From positions 7,804,001 through 7,868,000 of the forward strand of contig OY759218.1 in assembly GCA_963662175.1 (NCBI GenBank): 64,000 nucleotides of DNA. The letters run 5' to 3'. Position 1 is the first letter of the stretch. Every line of letters starts with the position of its first letter. The translations under genes and the position numbers were made by a program. The notes under the pieces are model-generated. The model saw only the letters and a program-made list of their open reading frames with translations. It ran no database searches and was not told where the DNA came from. This DNA comes from Aradus depressus (taxonomy: Eukaryota > Arthropoda > Insecta > Hemiptera > Aradidae). Of the stretch, positions 26,201-35,200 are shown piece after piece.

Positions 26201-29200
26201 GCAAAAATGAAGCAAAAATGAAGAGCAATGTCTCAGTAAGTGGTATTAGAAATAAACCTATGAACATTACATCTAGCATGGTTAGGAAAATAGTTGGTTC
26301 TGAAGATTCTTCGTCAGATGATGAAGGGAATTTGACAATTATTGGTCTAACTAAAAAACAATTGCTAGGTTTAAATAAAAAAATAGTTAAAAATGTTAAG
26401 GAAAATCCTGTCAAGGGTTGTGACTTTGATTTAAATCAAATAAGATCAGAACTAAAAGGAATAGATACTGCGGTCTGCAGTGGATCTCCTAGTGATGATT
26501 CTGAAGATGAGGGAGAAGATGAAGATGAAGAAAATGATGAAGCTGGGTCTGATGAAAGGAGTGAGTACCCTGACATTGAAAATGTGTCCATCGAAACTGT
26601 TAAAGAAGATGTGGACGACATTTACGAATTTAAGGAACCAGAACCTTTCGAATTTGAAACAAGGAAAATTGTAGACGACAAGAACATACTACAGAGAAGA
26701 TCTTTAAGGGGATTTAGTTTTGATGACGCTAAAGCAACAATAATAAATGTGGATAGTCCGTCTGTTTCATCATTTAAGTCTAAAGTGCCTGTCGATGATA
26801 CTGCTAAAACTGATATTTCTGAAAGTGAATACGTTGGAATTCACACGTGTGAAGAAGCATTTGATAAAATTTGTGCATCTCCTCTTCGCGCTGCTACGGA
26901 AGCTTCTTCAGTTTTCGACGATCAAGATGTTAACGATACCCCTGACGATGACAGTCAGGACAGACTGGTAATTTCTGAAAGATACAGCGACACTGAAAGT
27001 AACATGAGCGTTAGTACTCAAAAAGAAGTTCAAGAAAAAGAGGTGAAAGCTAATTTGCCTGCGATCACTGAAGAAAAAATATCAGAAAGGGTTGATTATT
27101 TTGGGAAAGGTAATAAACTTCATTCTGATATTGAAAAAGTTGAAATGGAAATTAAAGAAAATTTTATAAAAGAAGAGTGGAAAGACGATGTGGAGGATGA
27201 AGCGCTCAATGTCGCTATTCAGAGAGCTATTAACCAAGAATTGTCTGAAGAAAAAGATGAAATGTTATCGGGAAATAAGAACGACATTCAGTCTACCTCT
27301 GTAAATAAATTTGATATCAACGAATCAAAAATTGTCATTTGTGGAGAACTAAGTGCTGGCTCATTTAAAGTTCATAAAGACACTGGTTTTAGCTACCAGT
27401 TTAGCTTTCTGAAACAGACTTCCGAAATTCTAAATGAAAGTATATCTTCAGGAGAAACCATTGAAGAAAATATAGAAACTAATGTTGAAGTTTCGTCAGA
27501 AATTGTTCCTGTCTTAGCTCCTGATGTAAGTTTTATTTATTATATAATTTTACATTTCTATTTATTATTATTTTTTAAATTAGATTTTAATATGTTTTAC
27601 TAACAGTCCAGTTTTAAGTAATGGATCTCATTCCATAAGATATCACGCAAGTTTGTTGCGAACACCAACGTATGGGATAATGGCAGATATTCTGAGATTC
27701 ACTGAGAATTGCAGTATCTTTCAACCTTGAGTCAACCTAAACTATATAACAAAGCCGAGTTTGTCATCTTTTTCGGCTCATTTTCAAAAATATGGACTTC
27801 ATTTAAAAATCCGATATTTTAAAACCCGATCTCTCATAGGAAATAAATGCACACGATGAAAGTTCATTGTTTGTTTGGTTTTACATTCCAACTCGCACAG
27901 AGAGGAATTTTTGAATGTTTTTTATGCAGACTACTAATGGGATTGCCCCTAATTATTACTTATTCTGAATGGTTTATAATTAATTATTGCTTTATCTGCA
28001 TGAATATTTCTTCGTGAATACATCGTGGCCCACAGTTAATGAAGCCGTCCTTTATGTATTATCTTTTCTTTTTTTTTTTTTTTTTAGTTAAAAAATTCAA
28101 AGGAGATATTACTAGAAGACAAGGCAGTAGCTGAAGAAATAGTAAATGAAGACGTTGAAGAAGAAATCGAAGTTGTGGTTGCAGTTGATATCGAAATTAA
28201 AGGATCTGATCAGGAATCTAAAATAGTTTTAACCGATGGGTCTGTATCTGAAAAGATAGTTTTCAGTCTAGAGCCTGAAGAAGAAGATGAGGAAGAAGAC
28301 GCGGAAGTGGATGTAGGAAATGGGGTGGAAGGTGAGGTTATCGTAGAGGATATCGAGGAAGAAGAGGAAGAGGAAGAAAATTTAATTTCCTTAATTTGCA
28401 ATGAAGAAATTATACCAAGTAGTCCTACACCTCAAGTTGATCTACAGGTATTTTATATATTATATATTTATTACATCTCTTCATTTCTCCTATTTATTTT
28501 CTGTTTTTTACAACCTACCAATTACAGACGTTTCGGGAAGCACTCCCATCACCAGTGTCTACAAATTATTTGCTGTTCTTTATGTTGAAATGTTTTCTCA
28601 TGTCATTCAAAATCTTCTTTTTACAGAACATATTTATTGTGTCGTCCTCCAAGTCATGTTGAAACTCCAAGTCTTGACTAGGTTGTAAAAACAGAAAACA
28701 AATAGAGCTGCGATAAATATATTATATATAAATTCAGAATCTCCTTGCACAACCCAGAAGTTAATATTTTATTTATATTGCATGAGCAATTCCACAATTT
28801 CTCGAACAATTTTCATTTATTAAAAAGAACATGCCTAAAATAAATAAGATATTGGCAAGTGAATTTATATGACATAGCATAAATGATCTACAAAGTGAAC
28901 TAGGGTACTGTCGCTCATTGTTTTCATTATATTCGTGTATTATGAACATTTTTTGTATAACATTATTCACATTAAAAAATTAAACTTGTAATTTAAGAGA
29001 TCACCTTTAAAAACTAGAAAAAAGTCATAAATAATCCTCATTATGTTTTGAATAAATTCTTTAGGTATTAACTCTAGTTCAAATTTCGAAAGTGACACAT
29101 TTCATACTTAATGGATTGATTTAAAATATAATAATGATTTTTTTGTGCTTTGAATTATAGTATCCAAAAAATTGGTCACAGTGTCAATGATATTTTTATG

Positions 29201-32200
29201 AAAAAGTATTAAATGATTTTTTTATGTTTTTGGAAGAAGTGTTGAAGAATATTTTCGAGAAAAAGTATTAAAGGTTGAAGGATTTTTTAAGGCTTTTCGA
29301 AAAAAAAATATTAAAGGTTTTTTTATTTATTTATTGACGTTGGTTAAGTTGGTTTCATTAACCCAACTGTCACAGATAAATAAAATGACACTTTTTTGAA
29401 GAATGGCAGACAAAAATAAAATGGAATACTACTAAAATACGAGACAAGAATAATGGTAATAGGAAGAATAAGTCTGAACTTCAATTCTCCGAATGTTTTT
29501 ATGAAGGAGTAGACACTCCTGATTCCTGTATTGGTGGTCATGTCCAATATCTGTAGGAACGTGGGCTGTGGGCTACAGGAATGAGGTCATATCGCCTACT
29601 ACCAGTGCTCTTTCGTCACTGGTGGACATGAGCCCGACTCTACTGTGGGAGTCTTAAATTTTGCCTACCTTAAGTTTTTATTCACCTAGAGTAGGGAGGG
29701 GTCTTGAACGAGTACCTGACATCGTTCAGGCTCGGGACCATCATTTATCGTCCCATTCGTAGTACTGCGAGCTTAAGGTTTTTCCGCCTCCCAGATGAAA
29801 AAACCTAAGGGCCTCGGCATGGTTTTGAACCCGCGATCTTGAGCTCAGTAAGCCAGCACGCTACCTCTGAGCTACCGGTGCCTTCATTGCTTATGTAATG
29901 AAACAGAACAAGTGTGAGAAAAATTGTGGAAGTTCGGTATGTGTGAAAATTTGGGATGAGGGCATATAAATTTTGATGAGAAAACATTAATCTACTATGA
30001 AGATGAAAAATGCTTGTAGACAATTTTTAAAAAAATGAATGTTTTTGTATTTTGCTTATCTTGCGATGCGATTTTTTTTTTTCGTTTTATTCACATTAGA
30101 ATGCTCCATTGCTTGAAATTGAAATCTTCTAAAATGGAATTTGCTATGAACAACTTATATTGGGAAATATTGTTTTCTTAATACATTTATTAGAATTATT
30201 TTTTATTTTTTTACAAAATAAAGGAAGAAGAGAAGAATTTAGCTACTTCACGAGGATCTGATGAACCAGGATTGGGTGATGATGTTAAGAAAGATACTGG
30301 TCAGGACTCATGTCTGGGTCTAGATGACAATGAGACCCACGAACCGAACTGTTCTCAGATCGACAGCCGACTACACTCCATTAGCTCTGACACCTCTACA
30401 GTGTCTGCACCGCAGTGAGTTCTTTTAAATATTTTCAACAAATAACTGATTTTCAGATAGAGAGTTTTGCTGGAAAGAATTTAGCAAGGTAAGATGGCGG
30501 AATTGGCCTTTCACATTGATTTGGCTGATTTTTTTAAACATTTCTATGTAACCTTTAAACCTTGCCAAATGTTAGCTTTCAAAAGTTCATGCTTTCTTAG
30601 TAAAAAGAATTCACGATTAAAAAAAAATAAAAATTGATAATACATATTTTTCATTTTATCGCGCACCATTTTCTCTTCACTAAACAATCCACTCCCCTTT
30701 GTTAGGTCTTCTTCTCTCCCCCTTATTCTCTAATTCGTCAACCTCAATTATCTAAGCATTTAAATTATTTACTTATTCCATTTGTTTGTTTTTTTATTCT
30801 CTATTTTTATTATATTTTATTTTATCATATTTCCTAAATTATTCTATCATAATCAATATTATTCCTTTTTTGTAAATTTTACACATTTATATATTTTTAT
30901 CTTGCATTTATTCATTTGTTATTTTATTTTGACTATTCTTCTATTTCTTCTTTCTCCTCACACTTTTCTATCTACCCCCTCCTGTCTAAAATGAATTTTA
31001 TTTCAAACCTTGTCTGGGCATCTCCTTCTTTTTTATAATCAACCATCATATTATAATGCTTTGTTGATTTATTTTATTTTATTCTTATTTATATAATTTT
31101 TTTTTACATATTCTTTTTTATTTAAGATACTTTTTTTTTTCTCTTTATATGTAAGCTGTTAATTTTATGTTTTTTTCATGTTAACCCAGTAGGACAAGTT
31201 CATAATGAGATTATTGGTTAAAGTTATTTTGACATTTGGTAGGGTGGGGGTGGTTCTCCCTCTCCCAGTATTGCCAATTGAGAACACTTCTTTTTGAGCA
31301 TGAATGTAGACAAACATTAAGTATTTTTAATTATTTCTTATTAACATTTTATACCGGAATGGATGTCCACCGTCTGTTTATGACCTATTCTTACTATTGT
31401 AGAGACTAGAACACTGTTTTTAAATTAATTATTGACTCTATTATTATATTTACTTATGTTTATATCATATATTTATTTAAACAAATTTTACCAACCCATT
31501 TGTATTTTACTTTGAAACACTTGTGAAAAGTTAGGATGCCTCAAGTGCCTAGTGTCTCCATATGGACACGTATCATAAAAGCCATAAAAATGAAGCCATA
31601 TTTTTTTACTTATTACGGTTATAGGGTTGCTTACGAATAACAATCACTGAGAAGTTTGAAATTTTAAACAAAAAAATTAATCTGGGCTCTACTGGGTTAA
31701 TTGTTTGTTTATCTATATTTATATTATTGTCTAGTTTTTCTCTAATGTAGCACTAATTTATTTATTTATGTATTTATTTCTTTGTACGTCATATTGATAC
31801 TTTATTTCATTGTTTCCTGTTCTTTACTCTATGTGTATTTATTCTTAGGGGACCTCGGTCCTAGAATAATAAAATTTCTTTTAACTTCATTTCATTAAAT
31901 ATACCTCGTTGGTACCCCGATGACATATACAACATTTCAAAAGTGATTCAAAGGGTATAACATATAAATATTCCAAGAAGTTCACATTCGGCGGACTAAT
32001 AATTAGTCCAAAACAATTGTTTACCTGTCCCCATTGTTTTCTCTCGTAGCATACACACAATAAAAAGTGCTTCGTGTTTGTGAAATCAGTACAATGTCGT
32101 TCGTCAATCGTAAATGTGACATTTGAAAGCGAGTTTTAAATAAAGTATCGGGTTTTTTAAAACGAGTAAATATCACACTTGCTCTCTTTATGCTGCGAGA

Positions 32201-35200
32201 GAAAACAGTGGGGTTACAGGTAAACAAAAATTGTTTTGGAATATTTATTAGATCGCTGATTGATAGATCTGAATGAGAACTTCTTGGAATATTTACACGT
32301 TACACCCTTTGAATCACTTCGAAATGTCCATATGTTGTATGGGTGGGTTCCTACGAGGTACATTTAATGAAATAATGGTGGTTGCCTCCCGAGTACAAGA
32401 GAGTATTTTTACATTTTTCTTTGTATTAATTTTTTTTCTGGTTTGGTACCTATGTACAGAAGATCATGATAATATTACTTCTTTCTGTTGTGAAGTCTGT
32501 CAAATCTATGCGAAAGACAATTCCGCCTTCTTATCCGGTTGCTGAAAAAAAAAAAATAATAATAATGTACCATACATTTGTGTTTTTTCTCCCTTTAAGG
32601 GTTGCGTTATGTATTTATTGTCCATTATTAATCCCTACTACGATTTCTTTAACGGTATGTATTATTCTATTCTAAATTGTATAAATGTATATCTTCAGGA
32701 CTGAGGATACTTCACGTGATCTCCCACCTCTTCAAACTGTGAAAGCAGAAAGTTCATCAAAACAGAAACCTCATATAGAAACAGAGAAAAGTAAGTAGAG
32801 ACCAAAATCGAGGCTTATTTATTATTATTGTTTTTTACGTTATATTATTCTGTGGTGCCTCCCTTAATTTTTCTTTCTTTATCCTAAATTAGTTTTATCG
32901 AATTTTATTTAATTTCAAAAACACATGATAATATAAAACTCAGTTTTTTCAGGATACGTTCTTGTGTGGCGGTTATAAATAAGATTATTTAATATCTCAA
33001 ATTGAAGTTACCTTTAGTAGTCGCGAACGTTTATTTAGTTATTTTATTTTTTTAGAACATAGAACGGATACTCGAAGCAGCAAAAAACCTGCAGTCAAAA
33101 AAGGGAAACGGCCTCGGAAGAGATCGCAGGACGTTGGCAAAAGGAAGTATTCACGAAACAGGCATGGTTAGTAAAATAATAATTCACTAAATGTGACTCC
33201 CTTGTGTGTCCCCTTTGCCAGACTAGAGATATAAATGGACACATCACTTACCTGACAATCCTGCCCTAGGAGATATTACGTCGTTGCTGATGACAACGCA
33301 CTATGTGACAGAAAAATCATTGGTGCCAATGGATTCAGATTCCCCCCCCCCCCCCCCCCCCCCTTCCATGATTAAAAAACAGTTGAATGTAGTAGAAAGA
33401 AAACAGTAAAACATTGAGAAGTACGGTTTGTAAACGGAAAATTGTGTTCTTGAAGTTTAAAAAAGTCTTTCATATTCCAAGAAGTAGTTTTTTTTTTCTC
33501 CTATAAGATCTTATTTTTGTCACATAGGAAGGAGGTGGCCTATCATCAACGACGAATGGACAGAAGAAAGCGAAGTCTAGGCCAGGCGGAAAACCACTTG
33601 GTTTATGCCTTTCATTTGATGATTGAAGAATTATTTCCGCATGTTTTTTATTAAATGTATAGATTATTCTTATTCATGGTCATGAATAAATTCTTTTGAC
33701 TTCCCCAGCTATACGAAGTGTAATGGAAAATATAGGGTTAGGTTTTATGACTCATGCCCGGGCTTTAACTACGAGGTCATATCGCCTACTACCAGAGCGC
33801 TCTTTCGTCACTGGTGGACATGAGCCCGACTCTACTGTGGGTGTCCTAAATTTTGCCTACCCTAAATTTTTATTCACCTAGGGTAGGGGTCTTTAAAGAG
33901 TACCTGACATCGTACAAGCTCGGCCCATCGCTTAAGGTCCCATCCGAAGGACGGCGTGCTAAAGTTTATTTTACCTTCCAAATAAAATAAAATAAAAGGC
34001 CTCGGTCGGGTTTCGAACCCACAATCTTGAGCTCAGAAGGCAAGCACGCATACCACTGAGCTACCGGCGCCCTCAAATATATAATCGGCCACAAATTCCA
34101 TGCGGAGTTTTCATCGGAATTCCATGTTTTTCGACCTCCTGATTCCAAAAATTAAAAAAATGTCGTCGGTGACTATGGACTTCCAGGCACGAATTAATAA
34201 AATACGTTTTCGCTCTCCCTCTAAAGCCAATGGACCTTTTGGACTAAAACCCAATATTTGACTTACATAGTGGCTCCTGAATCCACATAATAAATTTTGT
34301 GTCAATACATTCATAACATCGGCAATTGTTAGGCTATTTAAGCCGAGCCCCTCTTCTCTAGTCACCCCTTCTTCTCGACCAATTTTGCGGAAAAGTGCCA
34401 TTTATGAGGTTTTGAATTTAAATAAAAAATTTCATGTCGATACATTCGTTACATCGGCAGTTATTGGAATGTTTAAGTTGACCCCCCTCTAATCCCCCTC
34501 TCCCCTTCGGCTGATTCCGCTGAAAATGAATAGATGTCGTCTTTATAGGGCTTTGAATTTGTATATGAAAATTCGTGTCAACACGAAGTCTCTCCCCTAA
34601 TCCCCCGTTACCTTTGGCTGATTTGTTATAGGTACTTATTGATTTTCAGCCAAAGGGAAGGGGGGGGGGGGGGGGGGGGGGGTTAGGGGAAACCTAACTC
34701 AAAAATTCAAATAACGGCCGTTGTAATGAATTTATTGACGCGAAATTTCACATGTTAATTCAAAACCCTATAAGGACAACATTTATTAATTTTCAGAGGA
34801 ATCAGCTGAAGGGGAGGGGGGTCAACTTAAAAATCCGTTAACAATTTTATATTTTATCTCAAAATCTCATGGGGATGACACCTATTATTTTTCCGCGAAA
34901 TGACTCGAAGGGAAGGGGGAGACAAGACAAGAGGGGCTCGACTTATATACCCTAATAACTGCCGATGTAATGAATGCCTCGACACAAAATTTAGTATGAG
35001 GATTCAGAAGCAACTATGTAAGTCAAATATTGCGTTTTAGCCCAAACGGAATATTCACCAAAATATTAGTGACAATTTTTAAATGTCTCCTTGCTGATCA
35101 TTTTTAATTTTAGGGAGTGATAGCGATGAGTTTTATGAAAGCAGAACACCTTCTGGTCGGTCAGAATCACACAGACATTGCCGTAACTCAAAATTCCAAT

